A stretch of 64,000 nt of DNA from NCBI GenBank assembly GCA_965602225.1, contig CBFCYE010000007.1, positions 51,306 through 115,305 of the forward strand. Direction: 5' to 3'. This DNA comes from Tenderia sp965602225. Its GTDB lineage: Bacteria > Pseudomonadota > Gammaproteobacteria > Tenderiales > Tenderiaceae. Each line of letters opens with the position of its first letter. Position 1 is the first letter of the stretch. Under the pieces are notes generated by a model that ran no database searches, was not told where the DNA came from, and saw only the letters and a program-made list of their open reading frames with translations. Below are positions 34,821 through 44,236 of this stretch, piece by piece. Position numbers and translations under genes: made by a program.

Positions 34821-35987
34821 CTAGTCAGAGCCAAACAGGTCGCGGGTATAAACCTTGTCTGACACGTCTTCCAGGTCGGTGCTCATACGGTTAGATACAA
34901 TCACATTTGACATGCTCTTGAACTCATTCAGGTCTGTGATTACCTTTGAATTAAAAAAGTCAGCATCCTTTAGGCCTGGTTCGTACACCACTACCTTGAT
35001 ACCTTTGGCTTTGATGCGTTTCATGATGCCTAAGATGGAGGAGGCCCGAAAATTGTCTGAGCCACTTTTCATGATCAGTCTATAAACGCCAACCACACGT
35101 GGTTTTTTGTTGATTATGGCATCGGCGATAAAGTCTTTACGGGTGGTATTTGAATTGACTATGGCTTCGATAATATTGTTTGGTACTTCTTTGTAGTTTG
35201 CCAGCAATTGTTTGGTGTCTTTGGGTAGGCAATAACCACCATAACCAAAGGATGGGTTGTTGTAATGTGAGCCTATACGTGGGTCTAGTCCAACTCCTTC
35301 AATGATTTGTCTGGAATCAAGGCTGTGGCTGGCGGCATAGGTGTCCAGTTCGTTAAAGTAGGCGACGCGCATTGCCAGATAGGTGTTGGAAAATAGCTTG
35401 ATGGCCTCGGCTTCTGTCGGGTGGGTGTAGAGAATGTTTACATCTTCCTTTATGGCGCCCTGTGCCAGTAGTTCCCCAAACGTCTTCGCTCTTGCTGAGA
35501 TTTCCCCGACGATGATGCGAGAGGGGTGAAGGTTGTCATATAGCGCTTTTCCTTCTCTTAGAAACTCGGGTGAGAAGATGATGTTGGCTTCGCTATATGT
35601 TTGTTTGATTTTTTCTGTATAGCCTACTGGGACGGTTGATTTAATCACCATCATCGCAGCTGGATTGATTTTGAGCACATCCTCAATGACAGACTCTACG
35701 GTTGATGTATTAAAGTAGTTGGTTACCGGGTCATAATCAGTGGGTGTCGAAATAATGACAAATTGAGCGTCTTTGTATGCCAGACCTTTGTCCATTGTTG
35801 CGGTTAGGTTTAGGGTTTTGTTGGCCAGATAATCTTCAAGCTCAATGTCAGAGATGGGTGATTTTTTATTGTTGATCAGGTCAACTTTTTCCTGCATAAC
35901 ATCCAGGCAGACGACTTGATTATGCTGTGCCAGCAACACCGCATTTGACAGTCCGACATAGCCTGAGCCTACTACTGCAATTTTCAT
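34821..35987 (-). CDS. ugd: UDP-glucose 6-dehydrogenase
   Basis: The 388-aa enzyme oxidises UDP-glucose to UDP-glucuronate with NAD. It begins MKIAVVGSGYVGLSNAVLLA (Rossmann). It contains VIKSTVPVGYT, FSPEFLREGKALYDNLHPSRIIVG and the catalytic Cys in FGYGGYCLPKDTKQL. It is the last of three nucleotide-sugar genes on this strand. The product can feed the UDP-glucuronate 4-epimerase encoded next to it. A role in extracellular polysaccharide is likely, given the EPS genes that follow. Confidence 0.95.
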   Translation of the reverse strand: MKIAVVGSGYVGLSNAVLLAQHNQVVCLDVMQEKVDLINNKKSPISDIELEDYLANKTLNLTATMDKGLAYKDAQFVIISTPTDYDPVTNYFNTSTVESVIEDVLKINPAAMMVIKSTVPVGYTEKIKQTYSEANIIFSPEFLREGKALYDNLHPSRIIVGEISARAKTFGELLAQGAIKEDVNILYTHPTEAEAIKLFSNTYLAMRVAYFNELDTYAASHSLDSRQIIEGVGLDPRIGSHYNNPSFGYGGYCLPKDTKQLLANYKEVPNNIIEAIVNSNTTRKDFIADAIINKKPRVVGVYRLIMKSGSDNFRASSILGIMKRIKAKGIKVVVYEPGLKDADFFNSKVITDLNEFKSMSNVIVSNRMSTDLEDVSDKVYTRDLFGSD

Positions 35988-36047
35988 TTCTGTTCCCCGT
36001 TTGGAAAGCTGCTGATTCTAAGTTCTGGTTCTGGTTGTTAATCCAGA

Positions 36048-37055
36048 TTAGACCTTGTAATAGTCCCGATACCAGGCGACAAAGTTGGCAATGCCATCTT
36101 CAATAGGCATGGCGGGTTTAAAACCGACATCATTCATCAAATCATCAACATTGGCGTAGGTGGCTGGTACGTCACCGGGCTGTAGTGGAAGTAGATTTTT
36201 CACTGCCTTCATGCCCAGGCATTCTTCAATGATTTCAATAAAACGCAGCAGCTCTACCGGTTGATTGTTGCCGATGTTGTAGATTTTAAATGGTGCATAG
36301 CTGGTGCTGCTGTCTGGATTGTCACCTGACCAATCCGGATTAGGGGTGGCAACATTATCCAGGGTACGGATTACACCTTCGACAATATCGTCGATATAGG
36401 TGAAGTCGCGGCGGCATTTGCCATAGTTGAAGACATCAATGGCTTTGCCTTCGAGTATGGCTTTGGTAAATAGAAATAGCGCCATGTCAGGGCGGCCCCA
36501 GGGACCGTAGACAGTGAAGAAACGCAGCCCCGTAGTAGGTAGCTGAAAGAGGTGGCTGTAGGTGTGTGCCATCAGCTCATTGGCTTTTTTCGAGGCGGCA
36601 TAAAGACTGACTGGGTGATCAACATTGTCATGTACCGAAAACGGCATTTTGGTGTTGGCACCATAGACTGAGCTGCTGGAGGCGTAGACCAGGTGTTGTA
36701 CCTTGTTGTGGCGGCAGCCTTCGAGGATATTGGTGGTGCCCTGGATGTTGCTGTCGATGTAGGCGTGTGGGTTGATCAGCGAATAGCGGACGCCGGCCTG
36801 GGCAGCAAGGTGTACTACTTTGTCAGGTTTGTGTTCACTAAACAGTTTGGCAATGCCGTCGCGATCTTCCAGGTCCATGCGGACGTCGGTAAAACCATCC
36901 TGGTTTGTCAGTCTGGCCAGTCGGTCTTTTTTGAGGTTGACGTCATAGTAATCGTTGAGATTATCCAAACCAACAACTTCGTCGCCGCGAGCAAGCAGCC
37001 TGAGAGCAACATTAGAACCAATAAAACCAGCTGTACCGGTAATTAATACCTTCAT
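36048..37055 (-). CDS. NAD-dependent epimerase, likely UDP-glucuronate 4-epimerase
   Basis: The 335-aa short-chain dehydrogenase has the NAD-binding GTAGFIGSNVA, the catalytic Tyr/Lys in SLYAASKKANE preceded by YASSSSVYG, and RFFTVYGPWGRPDMA. This set, with NDYYDVNLKKDRL near the N-terminus, is typical of UDP-glucuronate 4-epimerases (LspL/Cap1J type). It would turn UDP-GlcA from Ugd into UDP-GalA. It lies between ugd and the TviB-type dehydrogenase in a three-gene unit supplying uronic acids for polysaccharide. Confidence 0.9.
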   Translation of the reverse strand: MKVLITGTAGFIGSNVALRLLARGDEVVGLDNLNDYYDVNLKKDRLARLTNQDGFTDVRMDLEDRDGIAKLFSEHKPDKVVHLAAQAGVRYSLINPHAYIDSNIQGTTNILEGCRHNKVQHLVYASSSSVYGANTKMPFSVHDNVDHPVSLYAASKKANELMAHTYSHLFQLPTTGLRFFTVYGPWGRPDMALFLFTKAILEGKAIDVFNYGKCRRDFTYIDDIVEGVIRTLDNVATPNPDWSGDNPDSSTSYAPFKIYNIGNNQPVELLRFIEIIEECLGMKAVKNLLPLQPGDVPATYANVDDLMNDVGFKPAMPIEDGIANFVAWYRDYYKV

Positions 37056-37082
37056 TAAAATTGTCCTGATTTAGTGATTGGA

Positions 37083-38363
37083 TTACAAACGACCATCAAC
37101 GGAACCTGCTGGAAACAGGTACTTGATGTCATAGATGACAGAGTTTGTCTTGCCTAGTGCCTTGATCTTATCCAAGCCCATTTCTTTAAATTGGCGATGG
37201 CTGACAGCCAGGATGATGGCGTCATACTGACCATCGGTAGGTTTCTCGGTCACTGGCGTGATGTTGTATTCGTGTTCGGCTTCAGCGATGTTGACCCAAG
37301 GGTCATAGACATCAATCTGGCAATTGTAATCGCCAAATTCTTTGATGATGTCAACCACGCGGGTGTTGCGCAGATCAGGACAATCTTCTTTGAAGGTCAG
37401 GCCCATGATCAGGATTTTGGCATCGACGACAGGGATGCGTTTCTTGGTCATCAGTTTGACCACCTGTTGGGTGGCATAGGCGCCCATGCCGTCATTAATG
37501 CGGCGGCCAGCCAGGATCATTTCCGGTTGGTAGCCTATCTCCTGCGCCTTGTGGGTCAGGTAGTAAGGGTCGACGCCAATGCAGTGACCGCCAACCAGGC
37601 CAGGACGGAAGGGTAGAAAGTTCCACTTGGTGCCGGCGGCCTTGAGCACTTCTTCGGTATCGATGTCGAGACGGTTGAAGATCAGTGCCAGTTCGTTGAT
37701 CAGGGCGATGTTGACATCACGTTGGGTATTTTCGATAACCTTGGCGGCTTCGGCAACACGAATGCTGCTGGCCTTATAGGTGCCGGCCTCGATGACCTGG
37801 TTGTAAAGTTCATCGACAAAGTCGGCAATCTCCGGTGTCGAGCCTGAGGTGACCTTGAGGATGTTGATGACGCGGTGTTCTTTGTCGCCTGGATTGATGC
37901 GCTCAGGGCTGTAGCCGGCAAAAAAGTCTTTGTTGTAAGTCAGGCCTGAGCCAGCTTCGATGATAGGGATGCAGACCTCTTCAGTGGCTCCTGGGTAGAC
38001 TGTGGACTCAAAGATCACCACGTCATCTTTTTTCAGTAGTTTGCCCAAGGTCTGGCTGGCACCGATTAATGGGCTTAGATCCGGGCGCTTGTGGTTGTCG
38101 ATAGGGGTCGGCACGGTGACGATGTAGACATTGCAGTCTTTCAGGTCATCAGGGTTGCTGGTGTAGGTAAGATGGGTCGCTGTAAGTAGCTCTTCTGGCT
38201 CAACTTCCAGTGAGCTGTCCTTGCCAGCCTTTAATTCATCAATGCGAGGCTGATTGATATCGAGACCAACAACGGGCATCTTTTTGCCGAATTCAACCGC
38301 CAGCGGCAGGCCAACATAGCCCAAGCCAATCATTCCGATTTTGACATCATTTAGTGAATGCAT
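37083..38363 (-). CDS. tviB: Nucleotide-sugar dehydrogenase, TviB/WbpO type
   Basis: The 426-aa protein belongs to the UDP-glucose/UDP-HexNAc dehydrogenase family. It has IGMIGLGYVGLPLAVEFGK (NAD), VTVPTPIDNHKRPDLSPL, FESTVYPGATEE, GYSPERINPGD and the catalytic Cys in GLVGGHCIGVDPYYL. These features fit the Vi-antigen TviB / WbpO group acting on UDP-GlcNAc or UDP-GalNAc, giving the uronic acid. It is the first gene of the minus-strand unit. WecB, encoded at 61366, makes UDP-ManNAc, so UDP-ManNAcA is another possible product route. Confidence 0.9.
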   Translation of the reverse strand: MHSLNDVKIGMIGLGYVGLPLAVEFGKKMPVVGLDINQPRIDELKAGKDSSLEVEPEELLTATHLTYTSNPDDLKDCNVYIVTVPTPIDNHKRPDLSPLIGASQTLGKLLKKDDVVIFESTVYPGATEEVCIPIIEAGSGLTYNKDFFAGYSPERINPGDKEHRVINILKVTSGSTPEIADFVDELYNQVIEAGTYKASSIRVAEAAKVIENTQRDVNIALINELALIFNRLDIDTEEVLKAAGTKWNFLPFRPGLVGGHCIGVDPYYLTHKAQEIGYQPEMILAGRRINDGMGAYATQQVVKLMTKKRIPVVDAKILIMGLTFKEDCPDLRNTRVVDIIKEFGDYNCQIDVYDPWVNIAEAEHEYNITPVTEKPTDGQYDAIILAVSHRQFKEMGLDKIKALGKTNSVIYDIKYLFPAGSVDGRL

Positions 38364-38734
38364 GAAATACCCCAGTTCTAGTTAGTTATTGTATTTAGTT
38401 ATGCAGCGGCCAGCGGCACAAAAATTTAAGTCAGATTTATTCTATCGTGGCTTGGCGCTTGCGTTTCGGCTATGTTGAGCATTAATGCAAAATGCATTAT
38501 TACCGTTGTCCTTTTGGTGCAAATCCATAATAAGGCGGGCATTATCCGAGTGAAATACTGCGACTATCATTCAGGACCCCTGCCCTAATATATAGTGTGA
38601 AGGATTGTTTAAAGGTGAAAAGATACCAAAGCTTGGCCTCTGCGTCAGTAAACATTTCCATGTTTTTGTTTATGCAATTTCTAAAGGGTATACTCAGTCC
38701 GACATTTGAAGATTTTATTTGACCAGGGGGTAAG
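38364..38734. other. Divergent promoter region upstream of the cNMP-binding gene
   Basis: This 371-bp AT-rich space holds a good sigma-70 promoter on the plus strand (38666-38694) and a short palindrome, AATGCA-aa-ATGCATT, around 38483. No gene is visible in it. Confidence 0.6.
38666..38694 (+). promoter_or_regulatory. Sigma-70 promoter of the cNMP-binding/EPS unit
   Basis: TTGTTT (38666-38671) and TATACT (38689-38694) are 17 bp apart. The predicted start is near 38701, about 34 bp before the GTG start. AGGGGG is the ribosome site. Confidence 0.65.
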
Positions 38735-39208
38735 GTGTCTTCGCTATTATTTTCTTTATTAGACAACCCTAAATTTAAAGAGGGCAAACTGTGGCAGCGC
38801 GTCAGCCTGCCAGGTCATTCGACCATTTTCTCAGAGGGCGACTGCAGTAGCGAGGTTTACCTGGTTTTGGCCGGTGAGTTACGTGTGCTGGGTAAGGTTG
38901 ACCTGGATGATCAGCGCAGAATTCAACCTGGTTTTGGTGAACTTGGCAAAGGTGATGTCTTTGGTGAGTTGGTGTTATTTGATGACCTGCCGCGTTCGGC
39001 AACGGTTGTCAGCCTGACCGATGTGGAATTGGCCGTTATAAAGGCGGATGATCTGTTTAGTTTTCTGGATGCCCATCCAGAAAGCGGCTATCCAATCATG
39101 AAAGAGTTGCTGTCAGTAGTGGTACATAGATTGCGTAAGGCCAATCAACGAATTTTCTCCCTGTTCGCTTGGGGGCTTAAGAATAAGGGCTTAGATAGCC
39201 ATCTGTGA
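38735..39208 (+). CDS. Cyclic nucleotide-binding domain protein
   Basis: The 157-aa protein is a single CRP-like cNMP-binding beta roll. It has PGHSTIFSEGDCSSEVYLVLAGELRVLG and the phosphate-binding cassette FGELVLFDDLPRSATVV. A C-terminal helix follows but no helix-turn-helix, so it is not a DNA-binding CRP. The PRSA pattern allows cyclic nucleotide binding, though ligand identity is not shown. It starts at GTG with AGGGGG 5 bp upstream. It is just before the EpsB-type gene on the same strand, which suggests control of polysaccharide assembly. Confidence 0.85.
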   Translation: MSSLLFSLLDNPKFKEGKLWQRVSLPGHSTIFSEGDCSSEVYLVLAGELRVLGKVDLDDQRRIQPGFGELGKGDVFGELVLFDDLPRSATVVSLTDVELAVIKADDLFSFLDAHPESGYPIMKELLSVVVHRLRKANQRIFSLFAWGLKNKGLDSHL

Positions 39209-39280
39209 TTAGTACAATGCCTTGTTTATTTCTAACCCTTGCGTCCGCGCCAACCTAATAGTTATTGCCCGATAATAATC

Positions 39281-40672
39281 ATGATAAGACTCTTTAGACA
39301 TTTTGTTCCTGCGTCATTTGTTTTTTTGGTATTGATTGAGCTGGTACTATTTTATTCAGCGATCTATATGGGCGCTGAAATTCGCTTCTGGGGTGCCGGG
39401 CTTGATAATGATCTGTTGCCGCTTTGGCCAAAGGCCTTATTGTTTTGCTCGGTATTTTTTGTCTCCATGACAGCCATGGGGCTGTATAAAAATATAAATC
39501 GTGAAGGCCTGAATGGCATGGTGCTCAGACTGGGTGCTTGCATGATGATTGCTCTGGCCGCTATGAGTGTATTGTTTTATCTGTTTCCGTATTTATTTCT
39601 GGGGCGTGGCGCATTTGCCTGGTCATTTGTAGTTGCGGTGGCAGGTGTGGTTGTTATCAGGCTTATATTTTTCAAAACTATTGGTAGTAATGCGTTAAGG
39701 CGTAATGTGTTAGTGCTGGGGGCTGGCAAGCGGGCTGAACAGTTTAATTCGCTGCGGCGCAAGAGCGATCAGCTTGGTTTTCGAATACTTGGTTATGTTC
39801 ATGTCGCCGGTGAACACGATGTTATGCCCGAGGATAAGGTTATTCGCCTCGATGTACCGCTGATTGAGTATGTGCAACAGCATGATGTTCAGGAGATTGT
39901 CGTTGTCTTAGAAGATAGGCGCAAATCTTTCCCGGTCGATGATCTGCTCGATTGCAAGATGAGTGGTATTGATGTCACCGAGGCGCTGTGCTTTTTTGAA
40001 CGTGAGACGGGTAAGGTACGGCTGGAGACCTTGCACCCAAGCTGGTTTATCTTCTCGGATGGCTTTCGCCATGCCGGATTTCAGTTAATGGTGAAACGTG
40101 GTTTTGATGTTCTGGCCAGTAGCATGATTTTGTTTTTGACATGGCCGATTATGTTACTGGCACTGGTTGCCATTTTTGTTGAAAATGGTTTTAAGGGGCC
40201 AATCTTTTATAAGCAGATCAGAGTAGGTCAGAACTGGCGTCTGTTTCAGGTGTTTAAATTTCGCAGTATGGTGGTCGATGCCGAGAAAGATGGCTCGCCT
40301 CAGTGGGCGCAGAAGAATGACAGTCGTGTAACACGTATAGGAAAGTTCCTACGCCGTAGTCGTATTGATGAGTTACCGCAGATCTTTAATGTCTTAAAAG
40401 GTGATATGAGCTTCATCGGCCCACGCCCGGAACGGCCAGAGTTTGTTGAGCAGTTGGCAGAAAAGATTCCATATTATGCTGAACGTCATCGGGTTAAACC
40501 CGGTATTACCGGCTGGGCGCAGGTGCGTTATCCCTATGGTGCTTCGGATGATGATGCCCGCGAAAAATTGCAGTATGACCTGTACTACGTCAAGAACTAC
40601 AGCCTGTTTCTTGATTGTCTGATCATGTTCCAGACCGGCGAAGTAGTGATTTTTGGTGCCGGTGCTCGCTAA
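39281..40672 (+). CDS. EpsB-type polyprenyl phosphate sugar transferase (XrtA-associated)
   Basis: The ATG at 39281 is preferred over a TTG at 39239 because it gives a hydrophobic start typical of the family; no strong ribosome site supports either. The 463-aa protein has about four N-terminal membrane helices, a nucleotide-binding-like middle part (NVLVLGAGKRAEQFNSL) and a C-terminal bacterial sugar transferase domain. That domain contains KRGFDVLASSM, KFRSMVVDAEKDG, RSRIDELPQIFNVLKGDMSFIGPRPERPEF and GITGWAQV. It moves the first sugar phosphate to undecaprenyl phosphate. The architecture matches TIGR03013, found in PEP-CTERM/XrtA genomes. Confidence 0.9.
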   Translation: MIRLFRHFVPASFVFLVLIELVLFYSAIYMGAEIRFWGAGLDNDLLPLWPKALLFCSVFFVSMTAMGLYKNINREGLNGMVLRLGACMMIALAAMSVLFYLFPYLFLGRGAFAWSFVVAVAGVVVIRLIFFKTIGSNALRRNVLVLGAGKRAEQFNSLRRKSDQLGFRILGYVHVAGEHDVMPEDKVIRLDVPLIEYVQQHDVQEIVVVLEDRRKSFPVDDLLDCKMSGIDVTEALCFFERETGKVRLETLHPSWFIFSDGFRHAGFQLMVKRGFDVLASSMILFLTWPIMLLALVAIFVENGFKGPIFYKQIRVGQNWRLFQVFKFRSMVVDAEKDGSPQWAQKNDSRVTRIGKFLRRSRIDELPQIFNVLKGDMSFIGPRPERPEFVEQLAEKIPYYAERHRVKPGITGWAQVRYPYGASDDDAREKLQYDLYYVKNYSLFLDCLIMFQTGEVVIFGAGAR

Positions 40673-40717
40673 ACATTTAACTATGTCTGTGGTGAGTCAC
40701 TGGGGGCTTGTTGCCCC

Positions 40718-42799
40718 ATGAGTGATACAGATTTTATTTTGCATCCCGGTGCCTGGGGTTATGCCCTTGCCGCATTGTGTTATCTGGTTTTGGCGTTGCT
40801 GTTATTGACCAGCTGGCGCGGCCGCCTTCAGGGTGGCCTGTTGGTGGCCGTATGCCTGCTGTCGGCAATCTGGGCGGCTATGTTGTCATATTCATTGGCT
40901 AATGGCCTGCCGCTTTCAATTGTCCATATCTGGCTGGAATTGTTGCGTGATGGCGCAGTATTGTTGTTTCTTTATAAAGTACTGGCCATTGACAGGGTTA
41001 GGCCGGATTCTGCCGATGTGCGTTTCAAGGGGTTGGGCTATGTGATTATTGCCGTCTGGCTTGGCCTGGCTTTGCTGCATAGCAGCAACTGGTTTTCAGG
41101 TCGATCCTTATTGGAGTTATTGGGTTACGATCCACGCCTGGCCGGGCACCTGGTTTTGGCGTTGTCTGGGCTGGTATTGGTTGAACAGCTGTTTCGTAAT
41201 ACACCAACCCAGCAACGCTGGGCGATTAAATATCTCTGTCTGGGCCTGGGGGGGCTATTCGCCTACGACTTTTTTCTCTACGCCAATGCTGTGTTATTCC
41301 AGAGTCTGGATCCGCAATTGTGGGATGCGCGTGGTTTTATTCACTTGCTGGTAGTCCCGCTAGTTGCTGTATCCGCCGCCCGTAACCCGCAATGGTCGTT
41401 AGAGATTTTTGTCTCCCGCCGGGCTGTATTTCATAGTGCTGCGGTTTTAGGGGCTGGGTTTTATTTATTGTTGATGGCCCTGGGCGGTTATGCCTTACGT
41501 TATTTCGGTGGTAGCTGGGGCAGTCTGGCGCAGGTGATTTTTCTGTTTGGCGCGGCGTTGTTGTTGTTTGCCCTGATGTTCTCGGGGCAGATGCGGGCGC
41601 GGATGCGGGTCTTTCTGAGCAAGCATTTTTTTAATTATAAATATGACTACCGTGATGAGTGGTTGAAGTTTATTGGTGCGCTGGCAAGTGAAGAGCCAGG
41701 GCCTGGTTTGGGTGTGCATGTATTGCAGGCCATGGCTGCGATTGTTGATAGTCCGGGCGGCGTGTTGTGGGTGTTTGATAATGATACTGCTCGATTTGAA
41801 CTGGGTGTCGAATCAAATGCGGCTGGCTGCCCAATCATCGCCGTAGATGATCCGTTCGTGGTCTACTTGCGGCAGAAGGAATGGCTGTTTGACCTGAATG
41901 AATACAACAACACCCCTGAGGTTTATGAAGGGTTGGAGTTGCCAGAGTGGCTGGTTGCAATTGAGCGTGCCTGGCTGGTAATCCCCTTGTTTCAGAATAA
42001 ACAGCTGACAGGGCTGATGTTGTTGCTGCAACCTCGCGCAGCCAGGCAGATTAACTGGGAGGACCGGGATTTGCTTAAAACGGTTGCGACCCAGGCGGCC
42101 AGTTATCTGGCTCTGTCACAGGCCAGCACCGAACTTGCCAATGCGCGCCAGTTTGAGGCATTTAACAGACTGTCGGCCTATGTGGTACATGATCTCAAAA
42201 ATGTGATTGGTCAGTTGTCGTTGGTGGTTGCCAATTCAAAGAAGTTTGGTGACAGAAAGGAATTTGTTGATGATGCCTTTGCCACGGTGGAAAACTCGGT
42301 CAACAAGATGCAGCGGATGTTGGCGCAGCTACGTCAAGGGCGTGAGTCACAGCATAGCTCCACTGCGACCAAGTTGCAGCCATTGATTGAGGCAGTCATA
42401 CAGCAATGTTCGGAAAAAAGCCCCGTGCCAGTGCTGACCAAGATTGGTACCCAGATGAGTGTGCTTGCCGAACAGGATAGGCTGGCAGCAGTGATTGAAC
42501 ATGTGGTGCAAAATGCCCAGGATGCGACGCCAGCGGCAGGCAAGATAGAGCTGCGCTTGATTTCAGATGAGCAAAATGCTGTGATTGAAATAGAAGACAG
42601 CGGCAGCGGCATGGACGAACAATTTATCCGTGAACGCCTGTTTCGGCCCTTTGATACCACCAAGGGCAATGCAGGGATGGGCATCGGTGCCTATGAATGT
42701 CGCGAGTTCGTGCGTGGTCTGGGTGGTGATGTGCGAGTCAAGAGTGAGCTGGGTGTGGGGAGTGTTTTTCAGCTCTATATTCCGAAGGTACTGGACTGA
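40718..42799 (+). CDS. prsK: PEP-CTERM system histidine kinase PrsK
   Basis: The 693-aa inner-membrane sensor kinase has about eight N-terminal membrane helices (residues 1-290), a GAF-like region (about 320-470) and a C-terminal kinase core. The phospho-His is expected in AYVVHDLKNVIGQLSL; the ATP-binding part has VVQNAQDATPA (N box), EDSGSGMD (G1) and GMGIGAYE (G2). This architecture fits PrsK (TIGR02916). It is directly upstream of prsR and should phosphorylate it. The input signal is unknown. Confidence 0.95.
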   Translation: MSDTDFILHPGAWGYALAALCYLVLALLLLTSWRGRLQGGLLVAVCLLSAIWAAMLSYSLANGLPLSIVHIWLELLRDGAVLLFLYKVLAIDRVRPDSADVRFKGLGYVIIAVWLGLALLHSSNWFSGRSLLELLGYDPRLAGHLVLALSGLVLVEQLFRNTPTQQRWAIKYLCLGLGGLFAYDFFLYANAVLFQSLDPQLWDARGFIHLLVVPLVAVSAARNPQWSLEIFVSRRAVFHSAAVLGAGFYLLLMALGGYALRYFGGSWGSLAQVIFLFGAALLLFALMFSGQMRARMRVFLSKHFFNYKYDYRDEWLKFIGALASEEPGPGLGVHVLQAMAAIVDSPGGVLWVFDNDTARFELGVESNAAGCPIIAVDDPFVVYLRQKEWLFDLNEYNNTPEVYEGLELPEWLVAIERAWLVIPLFQNKQLTGLMLLLQPRAARQINWEDRDLLKTVATQAASYLALSQASTELANARQFEAFNRLSAYVVHDLKNVIGQLSLVVANSKKFGDRKEFVDDAFATVENSVNKMQRMLAQLRQGRESQHSSTATKLQPLIEAVIQQCSEKSPVPVLTKIGTQMSVLAEQDRLAAVIEHVVQNAQDATPAAGKIELRLISDEQNAVIEIEDSGSGMDEQFIRERLFRPFDTTKGNAGMGIGAYECREFVRGLGGDVRVKSELGVGSVFQLYIPKVLD

Positions 42800-42823
42800 T
42801 GCCCGGTCGGGCGCTTTGAACAG

Positions 42824-44203
42824 ATGGGGAAGGAAATATTGAGTCGTTCCAAGCAAGAACAAAAAAAGATACTGGTGGTTGAGGATGACCCTGGCTTGCA
42901 GAGTCAGATGCGCTGGTGTTTTGAGGGCTATGAAGTTCTGATCGCCGGTGACCGCCCTGACGCGATTAACCTTCTGCGTCGTCATGAGCCTGCCGTGGTG
43001 TTGCTGGATCTAGGCTTGCCGCCTGATCCAGAAAATGCCTCTGAAGGCCTAGCCGCCCTGGAAGAGATTCTGGCCCTGGCGCCGTCAACCAAGGTGATTG
43101 TGGTGACGGGCAATGATGAACGCGAAAATGCCGTGAAGGCCATTGCCAAGGGTGCCTATGATTTTTACCAGAAACCTGTCGACCCTGAGGTGTTGGGCAT
43201 GCTGGTTGAGCGTGCCTATTATCTCTATGAGTTGGAGCAGGACAATCGCAAGCTGATGTTGCAGGCCGGTACATCAGCGATTCATGGGCTGATTGCCTCG
43301 AGCCCACAAATGCTCAAGGTTTGTCGTACCATTGAAAAGGTCGCGCCCACCGGGGTGACAACCCTGCTGCTAGGTGAAAGCGGCACCGGTAAAGAGGTCA
43401 TTTCGCGTGCGCTACATAGTCTGAGTGACAGGTCAAAGCAGCCGTTTGTCGCAATCAACTGCGGTGCGATTCCAGAAACGCTACTTGAAAGTGAACTGTT
43501 TGGTTATGAGAAGGGTGCCTTTACCGGTGCAGCCAAACAGACCAAGGGCAAGATTGAGTATGCCGATGGTGGTACCTTGTTTCTGGATGAAATAGGCGAT
43601 ATTCCCCAGTCCTTGCAAGTTAAGCTGCTGCGCTTCTTGCAGGAACGTGTGATCGAACGCCTGGGGGGGCGAAGTGAAATTCCTGTCGACGTGCGGGTGA
43701 TCTGCGCGACCAATCAGAACTTGATGCAACAGGTAAGTCAGGGCAGCTTTCGCGAAGATCTCTATTATCGAATTAGTGAAATCACTATCAATATTCCACC
43801 GTTGCGCGAGCGTGACGGTGATGCGCTGATGTTGGCAAGGGTACTGCTTGACCGGTTTGCCGGAGAGTATGCGCGCAATATCAAAGGCTTTAGTGATGAT
43901 GGCGTCAGGGCCATTCAGGCCTATGCCTGGCCGGGTAATGTCCGTGAAATGGAAAATAGAATCAAGCGCGCGGTGATCATGACGGAAGGTGGTAATGTAA
44001 CTGCAGAAGAACTGGAACTTGATGATGTTGATGAGCCAGGTTCACTGCCACTAAATCTAAAGCAGGTTCGCGAAAATGCTGAGCGGCAGGCAATTCTTGA
44101 TGTTATGAATAAGTGTGATAGCAATATCACCCAGGCGGCAGAATTGCTTGGCGTGAGTCGCCCAACTTTGTATGACTTAATGAATAAATATGGCCTGAAA
44201 TAA
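42824..44203 (+). CDS. prsR: PEP-CTERM-box sigma-54 response regulator PrsR
   Basis: The 459-aa NtrC-type activator has a receiver domain (D62 in VLLDLGLPP), a AAA+ domain with Walker A GESGTGKEV and the sigma-54 contact loop GAFTGA, and a C-terminal Fis-type helix-turn-helix (NITQAAELLGVSRPTLYDLM). It is 25 bp after prsK. Its TIGR02915 relatives activate PEP-CTERM genes with sigma-54. A TTG at 42839, preceded by AAGGAA, is a possible alternative start. The sigma-54 promoter at 51368-51383 is a likely target in this window. Confidence 0.95.
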   Translation: MGKEILSRSKQEQKKILVVEDDPGLQSQMRWCFEGYEVLIAGDRPDAINLLRRHEPAVVLLDLGLPPDPENASEGLAALEEILALAPSTKVIVVTGNDERENAVKAIAKGAYDFYQKPVDPEVLGMLVERAYYLYELEQDNRKLMLQAGTSAIHGLIASSPQMLKVCRTIEKVAPTGVTTLLLGESGTGKEVISRALHSLSDRSKQPFVAINCGAIPETLLESELFGYEKGAFTGAAKQTKGKIEYADGGTLFLDEIGDIPQSLQVKLLRFLQERVIERLGGRSEIPVDVRVICATNQNLMQQVSQGSFREDLYYRISEITINIPPLRERDGDALMLARVLLDRFAGEYARNIKGFSDDGVRAIQAYAWPGNVREMENRIKRAVIMTEGGNVTAEELELDDVDEPGSLPLNLKQVRENAERQAILDVMNKCDSNITQAAELLGVSRPTLYDLMNKYGLK

Positions 44204-44236
44204 ATATTGAGTTTTTAGGCCGAGCCGGGGTGTCAG

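Noticed and set aside
37802..37817. Third TGTAAAG-N5-CGAC match
   Set aside because: It is inside the tviB coding sequence, with no promoter nearby; probably chance.
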